64,000 nucleotides of DNA. Origin: Pleurodeles waltl. Taxonomy: Eukaryota > Chordata > Amphibia > Caudata > Salamandridae. The notes under the pieces were generated by a model. The model ran no database searches. It worked only from the letters and a program-made list of their open reading frames with translations, and had not been told where the DNA came from. The position numbers and the translations under genes are program-made. Where the stretch lies: positions 1,028,847,066-1,028,911,065 of the forward strand of contig NC_090446.1 in the NCBI RefSeq assembly GCF_031143425.1, in the 5' to 3' direction. Below, piece by piece: positions 1-8,387 of this stretch (position 1 is the stretch's first letter; every line of letters begins with the position of its first letter).

Positions 1-224
1 TGTTTTGTCATTGCCTTTTTTTTTTAACGCTGACTTGTATTAAACGGATTCTAATATTTTTTGTCAACAAATATCTAACAGCTTATTTGAAGGGTTTAAT
101 TTTGCACTAGCAATTCAATTTTTATTCTTCATGTTTCCAAATGTGCTTTCACTTTCATATGAAAGAGTTACACATCAAGATTTAAGTAGTTTGTGGTAGA
201 GTTGATGGTGTGACGATATAATAT
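1..224. other. AT-rich non-coding flank
   Basis: AT-rich sequence to the left of the Ngaro insertion. I see no conserved reading frame, RNA gene or repeat in it. Confidence 0.6.
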
Positions 225-248
225 AAGGAATAAAGTGCCCCTGCAGTA

Positions 249-414
249 CAAGGAGGTCCCGGGGGGGATCACCGAGGAGGCTGTATCCCCCCCGGGAGGT
301 TTGGGGAAGTGGAATGGCCCACGGGCGCCGTTGGGCGCCTTTTGGGCTATTTGTGAGCAGGTATTTATACCTGCCATTTTCTTTGGTCGCCACCATTTTG
401 TTGGTGACGACGAA
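249..414 (+). repeat. Ngaro split direct repeat A1
   Basis: About 166 bp, nearly identical to A2 at 4289-4452. It is packed with stem-loops: a perfect 12-bp hairpin at 258-296, two gggcgcc words at about 330-346, a hairpin gcaggta/tacctgc near 357-374, and another between gtcgccacca and its near complement just before 414. It presumably holds the 5' end of the element RNA. Confidence 0.9.
258..296 (+). promoter_or_regulatory. GC-rich stem-loop in Ngaro A1 (co-varying with A2)
   Basis: Arms cccgggggggat (258-269) and atcccccccggg (285-296) pair perfectly over 12 bp around a 15-nt loop. In A2 (about 4298-4334) both arms are one base shorter, six G and six C instead of seven each, so pairing remains perfect. 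Role inferred: RNA structure at the start of the element transcript. Confidence 0.6.
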
Positions 415-792
415 ATGGGGCCCGCAAAATTTGGTAAGACTGTGTATACAGCCAGCGGACTACCGATTACTTATCGGCCCTTTGGGGACCGCCCCACTCA
501 GGGTGGGGCAAGCGGTACGGTTAAGGGAGGGTACCCAGCTGGGACCTTGCCCCCAAAAACAGGAGCTTGTTGGGACTACAATAAAGGGTTATGTACCCGC
601 GAATATTGTAAGTTTCGACATGAATGCTCACGCTGCGCGGGACGACACGGGGTCGTGCATTGTAATGTCTCTGCTGCCCAAGGAGTCGGGGCAGCCACCC
701 AGGGGCAACAAGTCAGCGGAGGGGCTACGCATCAGATCGGTCGTTTCAGGGGGGGCCAAGGGCCATTGGGAAAAAGCTCGTACACCAGTTGA
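415..792 (+). CDS. Ngaro Gag-like ORF with CCCH zinc knuckle, probably truncated
   Basis: Open frame of 125 codons starting at the ATG at 415, directly after A1. The recognisable part is a cysteine/histidine cluster encoded at 568-663, beginning CWDYNKGLC and continuing with a CKFRHECSRC block and a final HC. This CCCH-plus-knuckle pattern is typical of the C-terminal end of Gag in Ngaro and DIRS elements, where it should bind RNA. Upstream residues show no clear Gag core and the ORF is far shorter than a full Gag, so the N-terminal part is probably deleted (inference). The frame is also open leftwards through A1 into flanking DNA to 235, which is accidental. Its 3' end overlaps the RT frame, which lies in the +1 frame. 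Confidence 0.65.
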   Translation: MGPAKFGKTVYTASGLPITYRPFGDRPTQGGASGTVKGGYPAGTLPPKTGACWDYNKGLCTREYCKFRHECSRCAGRHGVVHCNVSAAQGVGAATQGQQVSGGATHQIGRFRGGQGPLGKSSYTS

Positions 793-2374
793 CTTGGTCA
801 AGTTGGTCCCATGGTTGCGACTTTATGATGACAGGGATGCGGCTGCGACGTTGTACCACGGTTTTTCCGGCGGGTTTTCTTTGGGTTATGAAGGGCCTCG
901 GGAGCGACGTTGGGCGGAGAACTTGCGGTCAGTGCGGGGAAAGGAGGCCATTGTACAAGAAAAGCTAAGGAAGGAATTGGAGGAGGGACGCATGGAAGGG
1001 CCCTTTGGGGAATGGCCACTAGACAATCTTATGGTTTCGCCTATCGGTGTAGTGCCCAAGAAGGAGCCGGGTCAGTATCGGCTGATACATCATTTATCTT
1101 GGCCGGAGGGTTCGTCAGTAAATGATTTCATACCGGTGGAGAGGTCCAAGGTATCCTATGCTTCGGTTGATGTGGCCATAGAGTTGATACAGGGTATTGG
1201 ACCGGGAGCAGTTATGGCAAAAACTGACATTAAGTCAGCTTTTCGTTTATTACCAGTCCATCCTGACGATTTCTGTTTGCTGGGAATTCAGTTTGGGGGC
1301 CAATGGTATGTGGACAAAGCGCTGCCGATGGGATGCTCCACATCATGCGCCCTGTTTGAGTGTTTCAGCACCTTCCTTCAATGGATTTTTGTGCGGGTGT
1401 CGGGGCACAGGGCTGTGACGCATTACTTGGATGATTTTTTCTTCGTTGGGCCGCAAGACACGGACCTATGCGCGGTTGTGTTGCGGCGCTTTCAAGAGCT
1501 CATGGCGGACCTGGGAGTGCCCCTGGCCCCTGAGAAAACGGTTGGGCCCTGCGCGGCGCTAACCTTTTTGGGCATCGAATTGGACACTATATCCATGGTG
1601 GCGAGGCTACCCGTTGAAAAGAAAGAGGTCATGCTAAGAACCTTGATGGCAATTTTACGGTGTAAAAAGGCAACAGTGAGAGACATTCAAGTTTTGCTGG
1701 GCCACCTCAACTTTGCATGTCGGGTGGTTAGAGCCGGGCGGACTTTTTGTAGAAGGCTGGGTTTCGCTCTGGCAGGAGGTAAGCTCCCACATCATCACGT
1801 GCGGTTGAGTGCGGGAGTAAAAGCGGATTTAAGGATGTGGACAGTCTTTTTAGAGCACTTTAATGGCATTCCCCTGCAGTCTTGGCAGGTGGCGGACTGG
1901 GACGTTCAAATTTTCTCAGACGCAGCTGGGGGGTCGGGGTTTGGTTTGTACTGGGACGGTAAGTACTGTGCGGAGTCGTGGCCGGCGTATTGGAAGGGGG
2001 GCGGACGCAGCATCGCGTTTTTAGAATTTTTTCCGCTGGTTGTGGCATCATGTGTCTGGGGGAGATTTTTGGCCCATCGGAGGGTTCTTTTTCGAGTTGA
2101 CAATTTAGCCGTCGTGCATATTGTGAACAAGCAGTCCGCGCGGGATGTGCAGGTGCTGCGACTGCTGCGCCTTTTTGTGCTACACTGCCTGCGACATGAT
2201 ATTCATTTTACCGCGCGACACGTGCCGGGGGTGAACAATGACATTGCGGATGCGTTGTCTCGTTCACAGTGGGAGAGGTTCCATGGGCTGGTTGCGGGCG
2301 AAGACCTATGCAGGACGTGGATGCCCGACGTGCTTTGGGCTGCGGGCGACACAGAATGCTTCAGCTGCTGCTAA
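620..2374 (+). CDS. Ngaro reverse transcriptase / RNase H
   Basis: Uninterrupted frame of YR-retrotransposon type. RT motifs in order: VVPKKEPGQYRLIHHLS (about 1052-1100), KTDIKSAFRLLPV (about 1222), ALPMGCSTSCALFE (about 1318), catalytic YLDD (1424-1435) and FLGIELD (about 1567). The RNase H domain follows, with FSDAAG (Asp at 1919), Glu in FLEFFP (2024), VDNLAVVHI (Asp at 2099) and the terminal ADALSR. It copies element RNA to DNA and removes the RNA strand. The frame is open back to 314, but that part lies in A1 and out of frame with Gag, so I place the start at the ATG at 620; 665 is another candidate, and a +1 shift from Gag is possible. The end overlaps the recombinase ORF by up to 106 nt. 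Confidence 0.93.
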   Translation: MNAHAARDDTGSCIVMSLLPKESGQPPRGNKSAEGLRIRSVVSGGAKGHWEKARTPVDLVKLVPWLRLYDDRDAAATLYHGFSGGFSLGYEGPRERRWAENLRSVRGKEAIVQEKLRKELEEGRMEGPFGEWPLDNLMVSPIGVVPKKEPGQYRLIHHLSWPEGSSVNDFIPVERSKVSYASVDVAIELIQGIGPGAVMAKTDIKSAFRLLPVHPDDFCLLGIQFGGQWYVDKALPMGCSTSCALFECFSTFLQWIFVRVSGHRAVTHYLDDFFFVGPQDTDLCAVVLRRFQELMADLGVPLAPEKTVGPCAALTFLGIELDTISMVARLPVEKKEVMLRTLMAILRCKKATVRDIQVLLGHLNFACRVVRAGRTFCRRLGFALAGGKLPHHHVRLSAGVKADLRMWTVFLEHFNGIPLQSWQVADWDVQIFSDAAGGSGFGLYWDGKYCAESWPAYWKGGGRSIAFLEFFPLVVASCVWGRFLAHRRVLFRVDNLAVVHIVNKQSARDVQVLRLLRLFVLHCLRHDIHFTARHVPGVNNDIADALSRSQWERFHGLVAGEDLCRTWMPDVLWAAGDTECFSCC

Positions 2375-3249
2375 ATTCCTTGGCGCCATCTACTCGACGG
2401 GCGTATCTGCGGGCATGGCGAGAATTCACGAGTTTGGGAGCACGGCGTCGGATCTCTGAGAGGGATAGAGTGGAAGACGTGGTATGCTTTATTTTGGACT
2501 TGGTCGAAAGACGGCAGTCCAGGGTAACCATTGCGGGTAAATTGGCAGGTATTGCTTTTATGGGCAAGTTACTCTGGGGTTACCCACCTTCGGCTGGGGA
2601 GTTGGGTCAGCGCATGTTGGAAGGGTGGGAGCGGGATGGGGGTAGGCAGGGGCTGAAGAGACAACCTTTAACGTTGTCATTATTGAAGGAGGTGACTGGG
2701 GTTTTGTCGGAGATTTGTTATGACGAATGGGAATGCCTTTTATTCCACACTTTGATGACATGGATGTTTTTCGGAGCTTTTCGAGTATCGGAGTTGTTGG
2801 GGGCCCATGGGGCTGGTGGGGTACTATGGGACGACGTTTCGTTCAGGGGTGATCACCTGGTTTTACAGCTCGGGAGGACGAAAGCGGATCAGAGGGGTTT
2901 TGGGTCGAGGGTTATTTTGGCATCTTATCCGGATCACGCGGTGTGTCCCCTTAGATGGGCACGGGAGTGGCGCGCGGTGTCTTACGAGGCAGGGCAACCG
3001 GTTTTTCGACATTTTTCGAAGGATGGGGTGACGAACTATCAGTTGCTTCGAGTTCTGCGCGCGGGCTTGAGAAGAGTAGGGCAGAGTGAGTGGCTTTTTG
3101 GCACCCATTTATTTCGGATCGGGATGGCTACAGAGGCGGGGTGCAGAGGATGGTCGGATGCGCGTATAATGGCATTAGGGCGATGGCAATCGGATGCGTA
3201 CAAGCGCTACGTGCGGCAAGCGGGACCGGGCTTGGGCGGCGCGCATTAA
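2269..3249 (+). CDS. Ngaro tyrosine recombinase
   Basis: Open frame of 326 codons encoding the integrase of the element. An N-terminal SAM-like domain (LAPSTRRAYLRAWREF, about residues 39-53) precedes the catalytic domain. Catalytic positions seen: Arg172 in AFRVSELLG, Lys205 in GRTKADQRG, the H-x-x-R box THLFRIGMAT (His280, Arg283), Trp306 in LGRWQSDAY, and the nucleophile, most likely Tyr314 in YKRYVR. The family integrates circular DNA without target duplications, which fits the ends seen. The true start may be the ATG at 2356 (residue 30), because the first 29 codons lie inside the RT gene and match nothing I recognise. The frame ends at TAA 3247-3249, and the hydrolase continues in the same frame. 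Confidence 0.92.
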   Translation: MGEVPWAGCGRRPMQDVDARRALGCGRHRMLQLLLNSLAPSTRRAYLRAWREFTSLGARRRISERDRVEDVVCFILDLVERRQSRVTIAGKLAGIAFMGKLLWGYPPSAGELGQRMLEGWERDGGRQGLKRQPLTLSLLKEVTGVLSEICYDEWECLLFHTLMTWMFFGAFRVSELLGAHGAGGVLWDDVSFRGDHLVLQLGRTKADQRGFGSRVILASYPDHAVCPLRWAREWRAVSYEAGQPVFRHFSKDGVTNYQLLRVLRAGLRRVGQSEWLFGTHLFRIGMATEAGCRGWSDARIMALGRWQSDAYKRYVRQAGPGLGGAH

Positions 3250-3254
3250 CACGT

Positions 3255-3274
3255 TTTCTTTTGTTTTGCCACAG
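3255..3274 (+). promoter_or_regulatory. Candidate 3' splice site before the hydrolase ORF
   Basis: A T-rich tract at about 3254-3268 is followed by gccacag and then gttctg, so AG at 3273-3274 has a good acceptor context. It lies six codons after the recombinase stop. The reading frame from 3275 is open into the hydrolase. No donor was identified. Confidence 0.45.
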
Positions 3275-3873
3275 GTTCTGTCCCGGGTCCTGCAGTGCAA
3301 TTTCTCCAGATATGGGTTGTGGGCCATTCGTTTGTGAAGTGGGCACAGCGTCAAGCTCGGGCTACGGTTTTGGGTGACAATTTAGGTCTCGACAGGGACA
3401 GATACAGGGTGAGGTGGCAAGGGAAGGGGGGCATGCAGTGGGGGCAGTTATTAGGGACTTTGAAGGAGATGAAAGGCCAAGGGTTTTGTCCTGATGTCTT
3501 GTTGCTACATGTAGGGGAAAATGACATGGTGAGGAGGACGGGGTTGGACTTAATTAAGGATATGAAGGGCGACTTGTTGCAGATACAGAGGTTTTGGCAT
3601 GGTCGCCATATTGTGTGGACAGCTTTTGTGCCACGTAGGGTTTGGAGGGGGGCCAGGAAGCCGGCAGCGATTGAAAAGGCAAGACGGAAAGTAAATAAAG
3701 AAATGAAACTGTTTTGCATTTCGCAGGGCATCACGTGTATTGAACATAGTGATTTGAGATTTGAGGACAAGGAATTTTTTCGGGATGACGGTGTGCACCT
3801 CTCATTTATAGGCATGGAGCTATACCTTTTGCAACTGAAAGAGGTTTTGCGGTTGCTTTTCAGGGAGACTTAG
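3275..3873 (+). CDS. Ngaro SGNH/GDSL-type hydrolase ORF
   Basis: Small open protein with the SGNH hydrolase blocks, numbering from the GTG at 3295: block I IWVVGHSFV with Ser12, block III LLLHVGENDM (Gly74, Asn76, Asp77) and block V DDGVHLS (Asp165, His168). Spacing and the roughly 190-residue length fit the family (esterase/lipase-like Ser-His-Asp enzymes). Vertebrate Ngaro elements are known to carry such an extra ORF; its substrate and role in retrotransposition are unknown. There is no ATG before the catalytic serine. The frame is the same as that of the recombinase, with only TAA 3247-3249 between them, so expression probably needs splicing at AG 3273-3274 or stop readthrough. It is intact. 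The B1 repeat begins 48 bp downstream. Confidence 0.88.
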
Positions 3874-3920
3874 GTGGGGGGTGGGGGGCAGAAAAAGGCA
3901 GGGTGTGCCTTTTTCTGGTG

Positions 3921-4292
3921 GCGGGGGGTTGGGACAGATCAGGAATGTGACAACAGAGAAGGGAGACAGGGGCGACAACATACTCGCGGAAAAAGGGAGT
4001 GAAGAACAGGACAAATAAGGACAGATAGGTCGACTTTAAGAATAGTTACGTGGACTTTCGTTGATGACAACAGGGTTTACAGTCAAAAGGTTTACAGGAC
4101 ATGCGGTTTAAAATGGGGGGGAGGGGGTGGGACGGGTAGGGGTGAGAGGTTACAGGAAGTTTTATGTATAGTGAGGTTTTTAGTTTTGTGAGGCGTAAAG
4201 CCTAGGGTATGTAAATTGTGAGTGCACCTGTTTCCAATAAAGCGGCCTTTTTCACACATCAACAAGCCGGTGTGGTATCCTTCTTCCCCAAG
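3921..4292 (+). repeat. Ngaro split direct repeat B1
   Basis: About 370 bp, repeated with small changes at 4644-5002. It follows the hydrolase ORF and runs straight into A2. It contains a polypurine stretch rich in G (about 4115-4145) and the polyadenylation word AATAAA at 4236-4241. Confidence 0.9.
4236..4241 (+). terminator. Polyadenylation signal AATAAA in B1
   Basis: AATAAA about 360 bp after the hydrolase stop, in the right place to end the element transcript. The equivalent position in B2 is deleted. Confidence 0.55.
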
Positions 4293-4452
4293 GAGGTCCC
4301 GGGGGGATCACCGAGGAGGCTGTATCCCCCCGGGAGGTTTGGGGAAGTGGAATGGCCCACGGGCGCCGTTGGGCGCCTTTTGGGCTATTTGTGAGCAGGT
4401 ATTTATACCTGCCATTTTCTTTGGTCGCCACCATTTTGTTGGTGACGACGAA
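4289..4452 (+). repeat. Ngaro split direct repeat A2
   Basis: Copy of A1 (249-414). The visible difference is one base fewer in each G/C arm of the first hairpin. It joins B1 directly through CAAG. Confidence 0.9.
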
Positions 4453-4643
4453 GTAGGCGGTGGGGAGGTTTTTTCGGTCTCCCGCCCACCCTCCCCAATT
4501 TTGGGTCGGCAGTTTTTAGTGGGGGGTTTCTTTTTTTTTCTTTTTAGGTCGTTTAAGAGCATTGGTAGGCTGGGCTTGGTTGAAAACGGGTGCACAATTA
4601 AGGGGACGGTTGTAGTTGTAATTGTCGCTGAGGAACAGGTGCA
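4453..4643 (+). other. 191-nt segment between A2 and B2, absent after A1
   Basis: Sequence unique to this position: not found after A1 and not before B1. It is rich in G and T and holds a pyrimidine tract ending in ctttttag at about 4523-4547, which resembles a splice acceptor. In a standard Ngaro, A2 touches B2, so this may be the rest of A that was lost from the A1 side together with the start of gag (inference). Confidence 0.5.
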
Positions 4644-5002
4644 GCGGGGGGTTGGGACAGATCAGGAATGTGACAACAGAGAAGGGAGACAGGGCCGACA
4701 ACATACTCGCGGAAAAAGGGAGTGAAGAACAGGACAAATAAGGACAGGTAGGTCGACTTTAAGAATAGTTACGTGGACTTTCGTTGATGACAACAGGGTT
4801 TACAGTCAAAAGGTTTACAGGACATGCGGTTTAAAATGGGGGGGAGGGGGTGGGACGGGTAGGGGTGGGGGTGAGTGGTTACAGGAAGTTTTATGTATAG
4901 TGAGGTTTTTAGTTTTGTGAGGCGTAAAGCCTAGGGTATGTAAATTGTGAGTGCACCTTTTTCACACATCAACAAGCCGGTGTGGTATCCTTCTTCCCCA
5001 AG
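4644..5002 (+). repeat. Ngaro split direct repeat B2
   Basis: Copy of B1 ending at the right element boundary. It differs by a short insertion in the G-rich tract and by a 19-nt deletion that removes the AATAAA found in B1. The deletion is flanked by cct in B1, suggesting microhomology. Confidence 0.9.
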
Positions 5003-5122
5003 ATAAGGAAATTGCAAGTCACATCAGAGTTCCATAATCTTCGACCTTGTTCCTCTATAAGATCATGGAACTCCTCAGTAACTTGCAGTTTCCTTATAGC
5101 GTTTGCAGGGGTACTTTACCTT

Positions 5123-6087
5123 GGATTCACTAACTTTTGTATATCGGATAGAGAGGGCTGATTATGTAATAAGTGCTGCCTTCCCTAAGGGCAACATTCA
5201 AGCCGGATATTTTTTTCAAACTAGCAGAACATAATTTCTAGTTCATTTGCAATTTATTTTGTGTGGGCCACTGTCCCAACAGTACTGAGAGAAAGATGCA
5301 GCTGCAGGATACTGGGTTAAGTGAAGTGAAACAGTACCAACCTCCTGCTAAGATGTGGAATTTGTAATGTCTTCATGAAATTCTCTGACTTAGTCCAACA
5401 ACAATTTGATCATCACTGTTTTTGCAAACTAAACCTAACCAGAAGTTTTTCTCCACACAAACCTCTTAGACCAAGTCAAGCTCTAGCAGATCTTGGTTAT
5501 TGTGTTTCCAATGTGTGTTTAGTAAAAAATAAATAAAAAAAAGTCAACAGTTTTTAGTGTCAAAATTGAAAGGGCAGTCTTGTGAGGCATGTGTACAGGA
5601 ACTGCAGAATTACACCCTGGAGGCTTGGTCTCAGTATTGCCAGGCTTCGGGGAGTGTAGATTTATGCTTCCTCTCCCCGGATGTTCCACCCAGCAGGAAA
5701 GGAAAGAAGATCTCGATCCTCATGGCTGCCTCGTATGCATGCTGACCTCCACAATCTGTTTATTGTGAAATGTTAGTATAACATTTCAGCTGCCCCCCTT
5801 AATCTGAGGCAACGAATGTCTGAATGTGAGCTGAACATATGGCTATTAAAAAAAAAAAATCGGCCACCTTCCCCCCTAATCTGAGGCAACAAATGTCTCC
5901 TTATTGTGAGCTGAATATGTGGTACCTCGTGCTCCACCACACTGACCTTTTGTTACCATTCTAACATTACTATGCCATGCATAAACGTTCACGGTGTGCC
6001 TTTCAACACCTTTAGCAGCATGGACGTTATCTTGAAGAAAGGTTAAGAGTTAACTGCTGAAGGACGGAATTGGCCACTAAGAGTGAA
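5123..6087. other. Non-coding, with a 52-bp imperfect duplication
   Basis: No gene seen. Two similar blocks at 5791-5842 and 5870-5922 share aatctgaggcaac, aatgtct, tgtgagctgaa and atgg, separated by an A-rich linker. The rest is unremarkable. Confidence 0.6.
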
Positions 6088-6345
6088 AGGGACGTTATAG
6101 TAAAGTATGTTAATAAGATCTAACTTTGGGTTTAAAAAACTCTAAAAATTCACTGAACAAAAACAAAGGGTAAAGTGACGTTTTATTTGGGCCTTGTAGT
6201 AATGTAAAAACTATAGGTTTAAAACTAAAAAAATGAAATTGACCAGTTACAGTTTACTGAGCTAACTATAACTTGCGTATCCACTATGCACTATAACCAC
6301 TTGCGGCCTGTAAAGGGCATCATTGATGACATCATTAAATCCCCC
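6088..6345 (+). repeat. Dispersed AT-rich repeat, + copy
   Basis: Shares ordered blocks with the inverted region 10640-11217: aataagatct, ttcactgaa, caaaggg/caaaggtta and gtgacgtt. It also shares the downstream part ending near ctatgcact. Family not recognised; it is non-coding. Confidence 0.6.
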
Positions 6346-6356
6346 ATTGTTGGCAA

Positions 6357-6394
6357 CCCCCCCCCCCCCCCCACACACACACACACACACACAC
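6357..6394. repeat. Poly-C plus (CA)n microsatellite
   Basis: About 16 C followed by about 11 CA units. Confidence 0.95.
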
Positions 6395-8373
6395 AAAGTC
6401 TAGCAACCCCACACAGACACCTACACATTATTGTGCTGTGATACACCCCAGGACAACACGTGAGGGCCACGCTAGGTCCCACAAGAGTCCCTCGCTACCT
6501 CACAGGGGCCTATTTATTTTCTTTTAATTTGGCCCTGGAGGGGCCAGGGGGTTCAGTAACAGCTACGACACTATTTCTGTTGATGTTGCAGGCAGACGGA
6601 TTGCTCGGTACCACAGGGCCTGTACCAGTTCCATAGTACAAAAGCAGCCATTTTTCGAGGGGGAGCCTTCTCAGCCTGTCAGAATGCTCTATTTTGTTTA
6701 ATTTGCGGTATCATGTGTCAGTGACCCAGTTGGGAAATTAGCGTACGTTGCTGTGACTTGTGGCATTCTTCTCGTTCGTAATTAGTACCTCTGCTCACAA
6801 AGTATTTCCCTGCAGTCCCATGAACTACTATATCAATGTATACTTTTGAGAATCATAAATATTTTTACTTTTAGTCAATTGTAAGCCCCTGGGTGCTCTC
6901 CCTACAGTAAAGTTTTTAAAAAGCAATGACAGAACAAAACATGCATTGATAAAGCCAAAAGGCTGGCAGCCAATGCTAGATCTATTGGATTTGCAGTGCT
7001 TGCCCTGGAGGTCATATGGCTTCCTCTGTGCTGCCTGTAACATCGCATCGGATGATGTCTCACTCAATGCTGTACAGTTGATGTCACATGGGGTCAAAGG
7101 TTGTACCTTGCTGCTAAGCCCTTTTTAACCTTCCCACCGCTTGAGGAATTTGGGTGTTGGCACTTGTACGTGCATTTTCTGTATAGGGAGGAAGCAATTT
7201 GCAACTTGCACTGCACTAACATGAAAGCACTGTGTAAAATCCACCTTGGGCGCAATTATAGTTCATTCTGTTTACTTTCTAGTCGTACGTTGCCTTCATT
7301 TCCAGCCGGTGGTTCAATGATAATTAACAACCCCCTGCTTTTGGGCAGCAGTTGTGTGTAAAGCCTTTGAGTGAAATAAAGTTGCTCGCCTGCCGGGGTG
7401 CCACATGGTGTCTGAAAGAGCTCTGTGCGGACTTTGAGATCCACAGTGGAAGCTCGTGAGCCCTCTCCATGCGTGAGGGCAGAAGGAGCGGCAGTGATAT
7501 GAATACGTACATCCTGTTATAACTTTGCTTGTGTACAAGAAGTGCTTAGCTGTCTACGGCGTCATTTTAAAATCTACCTACGTCCTGCTCCTCACCCTTT
7601 GCCTTTCTTTAACTAAGGATGGCAGCCTGCCAGCCTGGGACGCGTTGGGAGGATTTGCCATTTCCTTGGCTTGCAGTCACCACCGTCATCCTCGTGCCTG
7701 ACCCTGAGCGTGCGTCTCAGACTCCACTCTGCCAGGATCACAATAGCTGCCCTTTTAGAGACTGTTCAAAACAAAAACACTTTCTTCTGCGGGATTACCA
7801 GGCCTGCATCCTGTGATCACCAGTAATTCCAATAATTGCCTTTGTTAACACCCACGGCTAGGCACCTAAATGGTGCTCCATTTAACAACTCGTCGGACAG
7901 GCGGAGTGAGTTGCTCCAATCGAGTCTGAATTCTTGACCTTGGAATCTGTGATGGATGCATTAGTGCACTAAAGTATCTTTTCAGTTTGTTTGTGGGCTG
8001 CTAATTCATAATCCAGTCATCCTGTGTATGCGGGTTGATGAAAATGAACCACCGCTTCTTTACTACATTTCTGTTGCGCTGTTATTCAAGGTCGTGAACA
8101 TATGGGCACGAAGCCTATTCAATGTGTGAAACCAGAAATGACTGATGAGACAAAAACTTGTCAATACATGCAATATTGAAAATCTAGCATTAGAAGTGAA
8201 ACTGTAAGCAGTAGCTCTTAGGTTTTACAGTTAATGGAAAAGGAAGAAAGAACACTAGTTGGGCCCCAGTGGGAAACGATATGTAAAAGCGAGAGTGTTA
8301 AGGAATGGAGAGAATGAGAAGTAGAAGAGAGGCTCTAATATTAATAAGCAATGGCAAAGCCAACAGACCTGTC
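6395..8373. other. Non-coding, nothing recognised
   Basis: Several open frames under 90 codons lie here in both strands, but none shows a protein family, splice context or codon bias. I see no repeat structure. Confidence 0.55.
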
Positions 8374-8387
8374 TATGACAGCCAGCC

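Larger units (their letters stand above)
249..5002 (+). mobile_element. Ngaro-type tyrosine-recombinase retrotransposon, nearly intact
   Basis: This is a 4.75-kb retroelement with the split-direct-repeat layout of Ngaro elements: A1 (249-414), coding region, B1 (3921-4292), A2 (4289-4452), B2 (4644-5002). It has no LTRs and no visible target duplication. The 4-bp word CAAG occurs at the left end, at the B1/A2 junction and at the right end, as expected if a circular intermediate is joined by a tyrosine recombinase. The coding order is Gag-like, RT/RNase H, tyrosine recombinase, SGNH hydrolase. RT, recombinase and hydrolase frames are all open, so the copy is young. Gag appears truncated and the A1 side seems to have lost sequence, so it may be non-autonomous. 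DIRS1 elements differ by having inverted termini. Confidence 0.92.
225..5122. mobile_element. Small palindromic MITE split by the Ngaro insertion
   Basis: The pieces 225-248 and 5003-5122 are the two halves of one foldback element. The left end (225-246) reads as an inverted copy of the right end (5103-5122), both containing aaagt(g/a)cccctgca. The right half also holds a hairpin at 5003-5097 whose 39-nt arms differ at only a few positions and begin with ataaggaa. If the Ngaro is removed, the left terminal repeat joins the left arm of this hairpin in the same order seen, inverted, on the right side. The whole would be a MITE of roughly 145 bp. Its superfamily is unknown because no convincing target duplication is visible. 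Confidence 0.7.

Noticed and set aside
235..414. Continuation of the Gag-like frame upstream into A1 and flanking DNA
   Set aside because: It would start in host DNA outside the element and translate structured repeat sequence; the ATG at 415 is a better start.
314..619. Upstream extension of the RT frame
   Set aside because: It lies in A1 and under the Gag-like frame and shows no conserved RT sequence.
4222..4725. 167-codon open frame across B1, A2 and the spacer
   Set aside because: It runs through non-coding repeats and has no conserved motif.
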